This document shows, piece by piece, positions 43,592 to 52,822 of a stretch of 64,000 bases of DNA (the stretch's first letter is position 1; every line of letters begins with the position of its first letter). Under the pieces are notes generated by a model, which saw only the letters and a program-made list of their open reading frames with translations, had not been told where the DNA came from and searched no databases. The translations under genes were made by a program, and so were the position numbers. Source of the DNA: Actinomycetota bacterium. Lineage in GTDB: Bacteria > Actinomycetota > Rubrobacteria > Rubrobacterales > Rubrobacteraceae. The stretch spans positions 1 to 64,000 of the forward strand of contig CADDYV010000010.1 in the NCBI GenBank assembly GCA_902810695.1. The letters are read 5' to 3'.

Positions 43592-45304
43592 TTGGCAGCG
43601 AACAGCGATGCGCGGAAGATGAATCGCCGCGACTTCCTGAAGGCTGGTGGAGCCGGGCTAGCGGGGGCGGCTCTACTCGGGGCGGCTGGTTGCGGCGGCG
43701 GAACCATACAGGGAGGCCAGGGCGGTGGAGGCGGAGGCGCGAGTAGCGGCAACGTCTTCACCTATGGCCGGGGGTCGGACTCGGTTTCGCTGGACCCGAT
43801 CAACGCCACCGACGGCGAGTCCTTCCGGGTAACGATCCAGATCTTCGACGGTTTGCTCGCTTTCTCGCCCGGCACGACCGACGTTGTTCCCTGGCTCGCC
43901 ACCGAGGTCCCGAAACCCGAAAACGGCGGCCTGTCGTACACCTTCAAGCTGCGTAAAGGCGTCAAGTTTCACGACGGCACGCCCTTCAACGCCGATGCGG
44001 TGGTCTTCAACTTCAACCGCTGGATCTACACCAAGAATCCCTACCATAAGGGAGGCGGGGGACAGAGCGCGGACTTCGCCTACTACTCTTCCATGTTTGG
44101 CGGCTTCGATGACAAATCCGTGATAAAGAAGGTAGAGGCGCTGGATAACTACACGGTGCGCTTCACGCTCAGAAAGCCGCAGGGACCGTTCCTGAGAAAC
44201 ATGGCGATGCACCAGTTCGTCATGGCGTCTCCCACGGCCATAAAGAAAGACGTGGAGGGATTCTGGAGGAATCCTATTGGGACCGGACCCTTCAAGTTCG
44301 TCAACTGGGACCAGGGCTCCGAGGTGGACCTGAAGGCGAACCCCGACTGGTGGGGCAAGAGCTACCCGACCTCCAAGGGTGGCGGTGGTCCGCACATCAA
44401 GAAGCTCGTCATACGCTCGATCCCGGACAACACCTCGCGCGTTGCGGCGCTTACGGGCGGGAGCCTCTCCGCCGCCGACGGCCTCAATCCGGACGACGTG
44501 CCTGCGGTCAAGAAGCACGGCGGGCTCAAGGTCGTGCTCCGACCGCCGCTCGACATAGGCTACCTGGCGATGAACAACGAGAAGAAACCGTTCGATGATG
44601 TCAGGGTGCGCCAGGCCGTCAATATGGCGATCAATATGCCCAAACTCGTGCAGGCTTTCTTCGGGAACACCGCGACGGTGGCCTCGAACGATATGCCGCC
44701 CACCGTGCCGTACTTCAACAAGAGCGTAAAACCCTACCCCTACAACCCCAAGAAGGCCAAGAAGCTCCTGCAGCAGGCGGGAGTGGGCGGCGGATTCAAT
44801 ACCGACCTCTGGTACATGCCGATCCCGCGCCCCTACATGCCCGATGGCAAGGGGATCGCGCAGGTCATGCAGAACGACCTCAAAAAAGTTGGCATCAAAG
44901 CCAAGCTCGTAACCTACGAGTGGGGCACGTATCTGGACAAGACGGGCAGGGGCGAACACCACATGTGCCTGCTCGGCTGGACCGGAGACAACGGCGACCC
45001 GGACAACTTCCTGAACGTCAACCTCTCCAGTGCCAGCGCTACCCCGAAGGATGCCTTGAACGTCGCCTACTACAAGAACCCGCAGGTGGACAAGCTGCTC
45101 AAGACGGGCCAGGAGAGCATAGATCCGAACGTGCGCAGGCGGGTCTACTACAAGGCGCAGGAGATCCTGCACAGGGACGCGCCGTGGGCCCCGATCGCCT
45201 ACGCCAAGCCGCCCATCGGGCTCCAGGACAGCGTGCGCGGCTACGACCCGAGCCCGACCGGCAGCGAGGCTCTCAACGATGTTTATTTCTCGGGCGGCAA
45301 GTAG
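43592..45304 (+). CDS. ABC transporter substrate-binding lipoprotein, family 5
   Basis: 570 residues. The leader NRRDFLKAGGAGLAGAALLGAAGC has a twin-arginine-like start and a lipobox, almost identical in design to the paralogue at 3515. Family-5 features are VSLDPINATDGES, FKLRKGVKFHDGTPFNADAVVFNF, NPIGTGPFKF and VRQAVNMAIN. It delivers a peptide-like solute to the permeases encoded next. The TTG start follows AAAGGAGAGG. A Gly-rich linker follows the lipid-modified cysteine. Confidence 0.93.
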   Translation: MAANSDARKMNRRDFLKAGGAGLAGAALLGAAGCGGGTIQGGQGGGGGGASSGNVFTYGRGSDSVSLDPINATDGESFRVTIQIFDGLLAFSPGTTDVVPWLATEVPKPENGGLSYTFKLRKGVKFHDGTPFNADAVVFNFNRWIYTKNPYHKGGGGQSADFAYYSSMFGGFDDKSVIKKVEALDNYTVRFTLRKPQGPFLRNMAMHQFVMASPTAIKKDVEGFWRNPIGTGPFKFVNWDQGSEVDLKANPDWWGKSYPTSKGGGGPHIKKLVIRSIPDNTSRVAALTGGSLSAADGLNPDDVPAVKKHGGLKVVLRPPLDIGYLAMNNEKKPFDDVRVRQAVNMAINMPKLVQAFFGNTATVASNDMPPTVPYFNKSVKPYPYNPKKAKKLLQQAGVGGGFNTDLWYMPIPRPYMPDGKGIAQVMQNDLKKVGIKAKLVTYEWGTYLDKTGRGEHHMCLLGWTGDNGDPDNFLNVNLSSASATPKDALNVAYYKNPQVDKLLKTGQESIDPNVRRRVYYKAQEILHRDAPWAPIAYAKPPIGLQDSVRGYDPSPTGSEALNDVYFSGGK

Positions 45305-45371
45305 GTTAGAAGTAGAGATTGAATCCGGGGTGAGCACAGTCTGCCCCGGTTTTCTTACGGGAGGTTAGCCC

Positions 45372-46373
45372 CTGGCAGCGTATATAGGACGCAGGATACT
45401 CCAGATCATCCCGGTCCTTCTGGGAGTCTCTATCGTGGTGTTCTTCATGGTGCGGGCGATCCCCGGAGATCCGGCGCAGATACTCCTGGGCCAGAACGCG
45501 ACCCCGCAGCAGGTACACGAGATCCGGGCGAGGTTGGGCCTGGACAAGCCCCTCCCGATCCAGTACCTCGACTTCATCGAGGGTGCGGTGAGGGGGGATC
45601 TGGGCAACTCCATCGTAACCGGGCGCCCGGTTACGACCGAACTCGCCGTGAGGTTCCCGGCGACGCTGGAGCTGACGGCGTTCGCCATGATCGTCGCGAT
45701 CATCGTGGGGATTCCGGTCGGAGTCATCTCGGCGGTCAAGCAGTATTCCTGGCTGGATAAGATCGCTTCGGTCTTCGCGTTGACCGGGATCAGCATGCCT
45801 ATCTTCTGGCTGGCAATGATCCTTATAGTCATCTTCGGCGTGCGGCTCGACATCCTGCCGTTTCCAGGGCGGCTCTCCAGCGGGGAGGCCATCCCCTCGG
45901 TAACCGGGCTGGTTCTGGTGGACTCGCTGATCGCGGGTAACTTCGGGGCGTTCTGGGATGGGTTCCTGCACCTCTTGATGCCCGCTGCGGCCCTGGGGAC
46001 GATCCCGATGGGTACGATCATGCGGATGACCCGCTCCAGCATGCTCGAGGTGATGGGCGAGGACTACGTCCGCACCGCCCGCGCCAAGGGGGTGATGCCC
46101 TGGCGGGTCGTATTCAAGCACGCGCTCAAGAACGCGATGCTCCCGACGATAACCGTGATCGGGCTCCAGGTCGGGCTCCTGATGGGCGGGGCGGTGATAA
46201 CCGAGACGATCTTCTCCTGGCCGGGGGTAGGTCAGATCGCCTACGAGTCGGTCTTCCGGCGGGACTACGCGATGATCCAGGGCGTCGTCCTCTACGGAGC
46301 TTTCCTCTTCGTCCTGATAAACCTCGTGGTAGACGTGCTCTACGCGATACTCGATCCGAGGGTGAGGTACTAG
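45372..46373 (+). CDS. ABC transporter permease, DppB/OppB type
   Basis: The 333-residue inner-membrane permease has six helices and the EAA loop (MGEDYVRTARAKGVMPWRVVFKHALKNAMLP) that contacts the ATPase. The family N-terminus AYIGRRILQIIPVLLGVSIVVFF requires initiation at CTG 45372, spaced correctly from GGGAGG. A GTG at 45435 would cut off most of the first helix. It lies 67 bp after the binding-protein gene. Confidence 0.92.
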   Translation: MAAYIGRRILQIIPVLLGVSIVVFFMVRAIPGDPAQILLGQNATPQQVHEIRARLGLDKPLPIQYLDFIEGAVRGDLGNSIVTGRPVTTELAVRFPATLELTAFAMIVAIIVGIPVGVISAVKQYSWLDKIASVFALTGISMPIFWLAMILIVIFGVRLDILPFPGRLSSGEAIPSVTGLVLVDSLIAGNFGAFWDGFLHLLMPAAALGTIPMGTIMRMTRSSMLEVMGEDYVRTARAKGVMPWRVVFKHALKNAMLPTITVIGLQVGLLMGGAVITETIFSWPGVGQIAYESVFRRDYAMIQGVVLYGAFLFVLINLVVDVLYAILDPRVRY

Positions 46374-46376
46374 AGG

Positions 46377-47282
46377 ATGACGGCTCAGGCCCAGCAGAAC
46401 GTTGCTGTAACCGCGGATGGGGTCGAGGTACGCAGCCGCCGCAAGGATTTTCTCAAGGCCTTCTTCAGCAACCGGCTGGCGGTCTTCGGGACTATCGTGA
46501 TGGCCGTGTTTATCCTGGCGGCGATCTTCGCGCCGGTGGTTGCGCCTTACGGCCCTTACGCGCAGGATCTGACCGGCAAGTTCGCCGGCCCGAGCCTCGC
46601 GCATCCTTTCGGCCGGGATGAGTTGGGGAGGGACATCCTCTCGCGTGTTATCTACGGCGCCCGCATCTCGCTCACCGCGGGGCTCGCTGCCGTAGTCTTT
46701 TCGACGGTGGTCGGGACGCTTATAGGGCTCACGGCGGGATACGCCGGCAAGTGGGTTGACTCGGTGCTCATGCGCCTTATGGATGTTCTTCTGGCCTTCC
46801 CGAGCATCCTGCTAGCGATCGTGATCGTAACCATCCTCGGGCAGGGGCTCACTAATGCCATGCTCGCGGTCGGTATCGTCTACGTGCCCCAGCTTGCGCG
46901 CGTGGTGCGTTCGGCAGTCATCAGCGTCCGCGAGCGCGACTACATAGAGGCCGAGCGGGCTCTGGGAGCCTCCCACACCCGCATCGTCTTCTCCGGGATA
47001 CTGCCCAACAGCCTGGCGCCTCTCATCGTGCAGGCAACCCTTACGCTCGCGACCGCCATCCTGGACATCGCGGCGCTCTCGTTTCTCGGACTCGGGGCCC
47101 AGGCTCCCTCTCCAGAGTGGGGGGCTATGCTCACCGACGCCTTCCGTTCGGGGTACGGCGTCTTCGTAAGCGGCCAGCACGCCATCCTGTTCCCCGGCAT
47201 CGCTATCGCGCTCTCCGTTCTCTCCGTGAACTTCATCGGCGACGGACTGCGCGACGCTTTCGACCCGCGCCGGAGGAGATAA
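46377..47282 (+). CDS. ABC transporter permease, DppC/OppC type
   Basis: A 301-residue partner permease with the N-terminal OppC segment (FFSNRLAVFGTIVMAVFILAAIFAPVVAPYGP), HPFGRDELGRDILSRVIYGARISL and the EAA loop (VRERDYIEAERALGASHTRIVFSGILPNSLAP). It starts 3 bp after the DppB-type gene. No DppD/DppF ATPase follows, so the ATPases must be encoded elsewhere or shared with another system. Confidence 0.94.
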   Translation: MTAQAQQNVAVTADGVEVRSRRKDFLKAFFSNRLAVFGTIVMAVFILAAIFAPVVAPYGPYAQDLTGKFAGPSLAHPFGRDELGRDILSRVIYGARISLTAGLAAVVFSTVVGTLIGLTAGYAGKWVDSVLMRLMDVLLAFPSILLAIVIVTILGQGLTNAMLAVGIVYVPQLARVVRSAVISVRERDYIEAERALGASHTRIVFSGILPNSLAPLIVQATLTLATAILDIAALSFLGLGAQAPSPEWGAMLTDAFRSGYGVFVSGQHAILFPGIAIALSVLSVNFIGDGLRDAFDPRRRR

Positions 47283-47615
47283 GCCAAAAGGCGAAACATC
47301 AGCAGCGTAAAAATCTTAATAATCCTACTTTTTGGTGCGTCCGATTCGGGAAGGTTTGCGTATAACCGCTCGGAAACGATCGTGGCGCAGGAGCGGCGTT
47401 GCTCTAGAAAGGGGACCTTCTCATGCACCGGATACCTCTGCTCATACTGACACTCATGCTCGCACTGGGGTTATAGCGGGTAGCAGAGATCAGATAATGG
47501 ACTACCAGTGTATGTGCAGATCCCGGCTCCGCGAGACGAAGGAAGGAGCTTCTACGACCAGGATCGAGAAGAGTACAGGCATTTTGTTGGCAAAGGAGAA
47601 GACCAAGGAGAAACT
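47283..47615 (+). other. Intergenic region with a possible 17-residue leader peptide
   Basis: 333 bp without a normal gene. After AAAGGGGA, ATG 47423 opens MHRIPLLILTLMLALGL and then a TAG at 47474-47476. This looks like the signal-sequence start of an exported protein that stops early: a remnant, or a short leader peptide. The frame that runs into the LPNTG gene from 47508 lacks a start with a ribosome-binding site, so I do not extend that gene upstream. AT-rich DNA at 47310-47330 may hold a promoter. Confidence 0.4.
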
Positions 47616-48095
47616 ATGAGACGATTATTGTACCTGATCCCGATCTCTATTCTGACCTTGTTAATGTTCGCGTCTGCCGTCGCAGCGCAGCAAATGCAGG
47701 GCTCACACTCGGAGATGAGAGATCAACAAGAACAAATGATGCAGCAATCCGCCGCTGCAACCATGAGCTCACCGGCCACGAGCATGATGAGTTCCCCCGC
47801 TACGAGCATGATGAGCTCATCCGCTGCGACCATGAGTGCTCCCGCTACGAGCCCTTCGTCAATGAGCGCCGTTGCTACGAGTGCTCCGGCCACTAGCTCG
47901 CCTGCCACGAGCATGAGTTCTCCAGCTACGAGTGTGGCCGCTACAAGCGCACCTGCCACGAGCACCCCTGCTGCAACTACCACACTCCCCAATACCGGTG
48001 GGTTCTCGTTCCTGGCGGTAGCGACTGCCGTGCTGCTCGGGGGTGCTGGCATCCTGATGATGTGGAGGATCGTCGCCCACCGGCGCGCTTCGTAA
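47616..48095 (+). CDS. LPXTG cell-wall-anchored Ser/Ala/Thr-rich protein
   Basis: 159 residues. The signal peptide is RRLLYLIPISILTLLMFASAVAA. A short Gln/Met-rich part is followed by a low-complexity stalk of PATS/SSPATS repeats (residues about 50-123), then the sorting signal LPNTG at residues 124-128, a helix (FLAVATAVLLGGAGILMMW) and a basic tail (RIVAHRRAS). It should be exported and joined to the cell wall by a sortase, and the sortase gene follows 140 bp downstream. The stalk has no globular domain, so it may act as a spacer or glycosylated surface coat. ATG 47616 follows AAGGAGAA. Confidence 0.9.
   Translation: MRRLLYLIPISILTLLMFASAVAAQQMQGSHSEMRDQQEQMMQQSAAATMSSPATSMMSSPATSMMSSSAATMSAPATSPSSMSAVATSAPATSSPATSMSSPATSVAATSAPATSTPAATTTLPNTGGFSFLAVATAVLLGGAGILMMWRIVAHRRAS
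47763..47984 (+). repeat. Degenerate PATS-coding repeats
   Basis: This stretch encodes about eight imperfect copies of SSPATS/SAPATS/MMSSPATS. At the DNA level, 'atgatgagttc-cc-gc-acgagc' units recur with changes at third positions, so the amino-acid repeat is kept better than the DNA. Such repeats vary in copy number by slippage in other surface proteins. Confidence 0.8.
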
Positions 48096-48192
48096 GGTTT
48101 CTGAATAATGAGGGCCTGCACTCTTCTTGATCTCCAACCTTCAACTGGAGGAGCAGGGTTAATCAGGCTCTGAGCTCGTAGTTGCCTGACGA

Positions 48193-48230
48193 CATGTACT
48201 CCCGCCTTGTTGATGCGGCGGGAGTACATG
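48193..48230 (+). promoter_or_regulatory. Perfect 14-bp hairpin enclosing the sortase ribosome-binding site
   Basis: CATGTACTCCCGCC (48193-48206) and GGCGGGAGTACATG (48217-48230) are exact inverted repeats around a 10-nt loop. The GGGAG in the right arm is the Shine-Dalgarno site for the sortase start at 48234 (or 48228). If the stem forms in mRNA, it should hide that site. There is no T run for a terminator. Confidence 0.65.
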
Positions 48231-48233
48231 CGG

Positions 48234-48947
48234 ATGATAAAATCAGTAACCGTTCGGGTTCTCGAAGTCAATGTAGGCGGCGCACTGGTATGGGAGAGTG
48301 CGGGCTTGAGCCGCAGGATTTTGGTCTTCATCGGGATAGCTATGATTCTGGTCTCCGCCGCGATGGTGCTGACGAGCGTGCACTCGGCGGTGGACTCGGC
48401 AAAGTCCGCCAGGTTCGAGCCGACTCCCCCGAACCAGACTCTCCATCTGACGATCCCCGAGATGGCACGGGTAAGAAACGTGCCGGTCAGAACGGCTGGG
48501 CCCCACGATAGTGCGGCGCTTAACGCCGGGGTTGTGCACCAGCGCGGAACCGGATTCCCCTGGCAGAAGGTGTCCAACACCTACCTGATAGGACACCGGC
48601 TCGGCTACCCGCACACCGGCAGCTTCCTGGTCTTCTATGACCTTAACAAGCTTCGGAGGGGAGACGCCGTTATCCTGAAGGATGCCGGAGGACACAGGTA
48701 CGTTTACCGCGTCTTCAGAAGGATGATTGTAGGGCCGCGCGACACGCAGGTAACCAGACCTGTGCCCGGAGAGAACGTGGTCAGCCTGCAGTCCTGTACG
48801 CTGCCCAACTACTCGCACCGTCTGATCGTGCAGGCCAAGCTCGTGCGCGTCCAGAGGACGGCGGGCAGGCCGGACGGCGGATCTAAAGTTGCCGCCGGGG
48901 CAGATAGAGGGTTTTTACGCGATAGCTATCTGGGGAGCAGAACCTAA
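48234..48947 (+). CDS. Sortase (class E/F-like)
   Basis: 237 residues with an N-terminal anchor (ILVFIGIAMILVSAAMVLTSV, residues 29-49) and a sortase beta-barrel. Catalytic residues are H121 in YLIGHRLG, C188 in VSLQSCTLP and R196 in SHRLIV. It cleaves LPXTG-type signals and links the protein to peptidoglycan. The LPNTG protein directly upstream is the obvious substrate. ATG 48234 is preferred for spacing from GGGAG; ATG 48228 and TTG 48207 are in frame. The short Gly-rich tail is not conserved in sortases. Confidence 0.9.
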   Translation: MIKSVTVRVLEVNVGGALVWESAGLSRRILVFIGIAMILVSAAMVLTSVHSAVDSAKSARFEPTPPNQTLHLTIPEMARVRNVPVRTAGPHDSAALNAGVVHQRGTGFPWQKVSNTYLIGHRLGYPHTGSFLVFYDLNKLRRGDAVILKDAGGHRYVYRVFRRMIVGPRDTQVTRPVPGENVVSLQSCTLPNYSHRLIVQAKLVRVQRTAGRPDGGSKVAAGADRGFLRDSYLGSRT

Positions 48948-49519
48948 ACGGCCCTGCGGCCCTGCTGTCCCCCTCTCATACTCCGAACGCGGAATGCCAG
49001 GACGATCAGCGTGATCCCCAGGATCAGAGCCCAGATGCCAACCAGCCACACCAGCGAGAGCAACCCCACGCCGGGCAGAATGGCCAGAACTGCTCCGAAG
49101 AGGACCGTTACCGCGCCGCTCAATACCATCGCCCACTCGTTGTCGATCTCACGCCGCAACGAGATTGCCATGACAATCCTCAAAACGCCCGTGAAGATGG
49201 CCCAGAAAGCGATTATGTAGAGTAGCACGAGCGCCGTGATGCCGGGCCAGGCGAAGGTTACAAGCCCCGCAATAATGCTGAGAACGCCTTCGACCAGAAG
49301 CAACCACCTTCGCCCGGTGCCCCGGATGGCGGCTACAAGCGCAAAGATGCCGTCCACCAGGGCGTAGGCTCCATAGAGCAGAACGAGCGCCACGAGCGTG
49401 AGACCCGGCAGGGCCAGAGCCAGAATGCCGAAAATGACGGCGACAAGACCCCGAAAGGCTACAGCCCACCAGTTGCCGGATAGCATCGGCAGCATGGATT
49501 GGCGCTGCGCGTAGCTCAT
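48944..49519 (-). CDS. HdeD-family membrane protein (DUF308)
   Basis: 191 residues with six helices in three repeated pairs: AVAFRGLVAVIFGILALALPG, LLVEGVLSIIAGLVTFAWPG and MVLSGAVTVLFGAVLAILPG each open a DUF308 repeat ending in P-G. E. coli HdeD has a role in acid resistance, but the function in this group is unknown. It converges with the sortase gene, overlapping by 4 bp. Confidence 0.92.
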   Translation of the reverse strand: MSYAQRQSMLPMLSGNWWAVAFRGLVAVIFGILALALPGLTLVALVLLYGAYALVDGIFALVAAIRGTGRRWLLLVEGVLSIIAGLVTFAWPGITALVLLYIIAFWAIFTGVLRIVMAISLRREIDNEWAMVLSGAVTVLFGAVLAILPGVGLLSLVWLVGIWALILGITLIVLAFRVRSMRGGQQGRRAV

Positions 49520-49752
49520 GTCGCTCTCCTCTCGTCAGGGGACTTGTCGGCATCGAAAATTCGATAAAAACCGTACAAAATATCATAGTAACTCATTGCG
49601 ATAAATGCCGCAACAGTATCATATGCGTGAAACAGAGACTTAACATTCATGAGGACTTCCGCCGGCAGCGGGATGCGGTGACCTTACCCTTACTTTTGGG
49701 GATTCGGGTTAAGCGCTTTTCGGGAAGTTGGGTAACCCTGACAGCTTCTGAG

Positions 49753-49971
49753 CTATTGCCTGGTGCGCTCGTTGTAGTGGCGGACCGAAACCTCCTGACG
49801 GTTGCCGCATTCCGGACAGGTAAACGGTCTGACTTTCCTCGAACCGTAGGCCGGAACGATGGTCGTCTTGTTCCAGTCGAAGACGTAGCCGCACTGCTCG
49901 CACTTCTGCTGGAAGGTTACGACCGTGCCCCGCTCGTTGACGATCTTGCCGCCCGTCATCTCTATCGCCAT
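49753..49971 (-). CDS. Small zinc-ribbon protein
   Basis: 72 residues from ATG 49971, with a GAGGGA-type site upstream. Two CxxC pairs (KCEQCGY and FTCPECGNR), 27 residues apart, form a zinc ribbon. Strands between them are basic and aromatic. It may bind nucleic acid or another protein. I know no named family. The 230 bp beyond its stop, up to HdeD, hold only AT-rich promoter-like DNA. Confidence 0.75.
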   Translation of the reverse strand: MAIEMTGGKIVNERGTVVTFQQKCEQCGYVFDWNKTTIVPAYGSRKVRPFTCPECGNRQEVSVRHYNERTRQ

Positions 49972-50048
49972 CTCTAGTCCCTCCGAAAAAAGCTGAACTT
50001 CGACCAGATTTTAATGGACGGGAAACGCTCCGACCGGTTTGGTAGCCG

Positions 50049-51263
<1,215 letters not shown>

Positions 51264-51339
51264 CGATGCTCCTCCTACGCGGGCCGGTTTATGCAGCCGT
51301 CAGGGGCACATTCTACCGGCCCGCGCACGGGAAGACTCT

Positions 51340-52704
51340 TTACACCCAGATGTCCGAGGTAACGTCCCCGCCGGGGTAGCGCATCTCGTGGGCGCGGGCG
51401 GGACCGTCAGGCTCTCTGCCGAAGTCCACGTAGAAGCCTTCGTTGACCTTCATGCCCCCGTTCTCGGTGTCGCAGTCTATCTGCAGCATGTAGGAGCCCT
51501 CGTCGGCGATCTTGGGGTAGAACTGGTTGTCCCAGGAGCTGTAGAGCGAGTTGGTCACATAGAGACGCCTGCCGTCGAGCGAGAGCTGGAGCATCTGCGG
51601 GCCGCCTTCGAGCTTGCGCCCGGCGATCTCCTGGCTCTTGCCCAAAAGCCCTCCGACCCAGACCTGCCCGGTGAGACGCGGGTTCGAGGGGTCGGAGATG
51701 TCGTACTGCCTGAGGTCGCCGTGCAGCCAGTTGGAGAAGTAGAGGAAGCGGTCGTCCATCGAGACAAGCAGGTCGGTGATGAGGCCCGGCATGGGCATCG
51801 GCCAACCCTCGACATCCTCGCTCGGAACGTCTACAACCTTCTCCGTCTTCCAGCTTCCGTTCTCCTTGTACCAGTGGATGAGGTTGGAGGCGAGGGCCGC
51901 CCCGACAAAGCCGTGGGTGCTCTCCGGGTTGTGGTGGAAGCGGACTTCCAGCGGTATCAGGCCGTCCTCCCCGAGATCCACGCTCTGGAAGATCTCGTGC
52001 TTGTTCCAGTCCCAGAAGTGGAGCTGGCGCCCGTACTTGCCCTCGGCGACATCCTTGGGGTCGAAGCCCTGCTGGTAGGTGTTGGGCGCGCCCCACTCGC
52101 TGGAGACCATCACGTTGTGGCGCGGCTGGTACCAGAAGTCGTAGTTGAATTTCATGCCGTTGGTGGAGCCGTTCTCCCAGCGACCGGCGATCTCGAAGTC
52201 CTCGTCCAGGAGCAAGAAACCACCCGGACCGTTGCCCTCGGCGTCGCCAAGCATGCTGATCATGACGTGCCCATCCGCCAGACAGTGGACCGTGTGCGGC
52301 GCGGTGAGGTTAGTCTTCTCGATTATCTTCTCGGGCTCTATGACCTTGTGGAGCTTCGGTGCCCTTTCTTCTGCGGTGTCTATGATGTGGATGCGGCTCG
52401 ACCTCTGGCCCGGTACGATCAGGAAGCGGCGCTCTTTGCCTTCCTCGCCGTGGCAAGAGGAGCAGGCGTTCCATCCGAAGTGATGAAGCTCATCCCCGAC
52501 GTTGGGCATGGGGGTGCGGTGGATCACCTGCGAGTAGGTCGGGCTCTCCGGGTCCACGTCAACGGTAGCCAGGTAATCCGGCTTCTCAACCTCTGTTCCG
52601 ACGTACAGGGCGATGGCGTAGATGACCTTCTCTCTCGGGGCGCGCATCGCCTCCTGGGGGCTCGCGTAGCCCGGACCGTGGCAGGTGTGGTTGGCCTCGG
52701 ACAT
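51340..52704 (-). CDS. Methanethiol oxidase / selenium-binding protein SBP56
   Basis: The 454-residue seven-bladed propeller oxidises methanethiol to formaldehyde, sulfide and H2O2 in characterised homologues, using copper. SBP56 landmarks are [51 protein letters not shown] and [26 protein letters not shown]. The His-rich metal sites and the CSSC cysteines are kept. No signal peptide is present. AAGGAGGAG lies 6 nt before the ATG. A palindrome covering the promoter is listed separately. Confidence 0.93.
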   Translation of the reverse strand: MSEANHTCHGPGYASPQEAMRAPREKVIYAIALYVGTEVEKPDYLATVDVDPESPTYSQVIHRTPMPNVGDELHHFGWNACSSCHGEEGKERRFLIVPGQRSSRIHIIDTAEERAPKLHKVIEPEKIIEKTNLTAPHTVHCLADGHVMISMLGDAEGNGPGGFLLLDEDFEIAGRWENGSTNGMKFNYDFWYQPRHNVMVSSEWGAPNTYQQGFDPKDVAEGKYGRQLHFWDWNKHEIFQSVDLGEDGLIPLEVRFHHNPESTHGFVGAALASNLIHWYKENGSWKTEKVVDVPSEDVEGWPMPMPGLITDLLVSMDDRFLYFSNWLHGDLRQYDISDPSNPRLTGQVWVGGLLGKSQEIAGRKLEGGPQMLQLSLDGRRLYVTNSLYSSWDNQFYPKIADEGSYMLQIDCDTENGGMKVNEGFYVDFGREPDGPARAHEMRYPGGDVTSDIWV

Positions 52705-52732
52705 CTTTACTCCTCCTTAATCCGACCAAACT

Positions 52733-52752
52733 GGTATAGATTAGACTATACC
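52733..52752 (-). promoter_or_regulatory. Palindromic operator over the methanethiol oxidase promoter
   Basis: GGTATAG (52733-52739) and CTATACC (52746-52752) are perfect inverted repeats with a 6-bp centre. Read toward the gene, TATAGT inside it is a good -10 hexamer about 45 bp from the start codon. A dimeric regulator bound here would block RNA polymerase; the regulator is unknown. Confidence 0.55.
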
Positions 52753-52822
52753 CGCGCTGGCGGGAGTGCAAATGCGCCCGGGAAAGGCGAAAGCAAGCGT
52801 ATTAGTGCACGGCTGGCAGTAC

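Noticed and set aside
43673-45337. A 554-codon minus-strand frame
   Set aside because: It is antisense to the ABC binding-protein gene; third-position GC bias keeps it open.
47508-47615. An upstream in-frame extension of the LPNTG protein
   Set aside because: It would place 36 charged residues before a clear signal peptide and has no ribosome-binding site; ATG 47616 has a good one.
47763-47984. Short tandem repeats resembling an array
   Set aside because: They are codon-level PATS repeats in a surface protein, without the uniform repeats and unique spacers of CRISPR.
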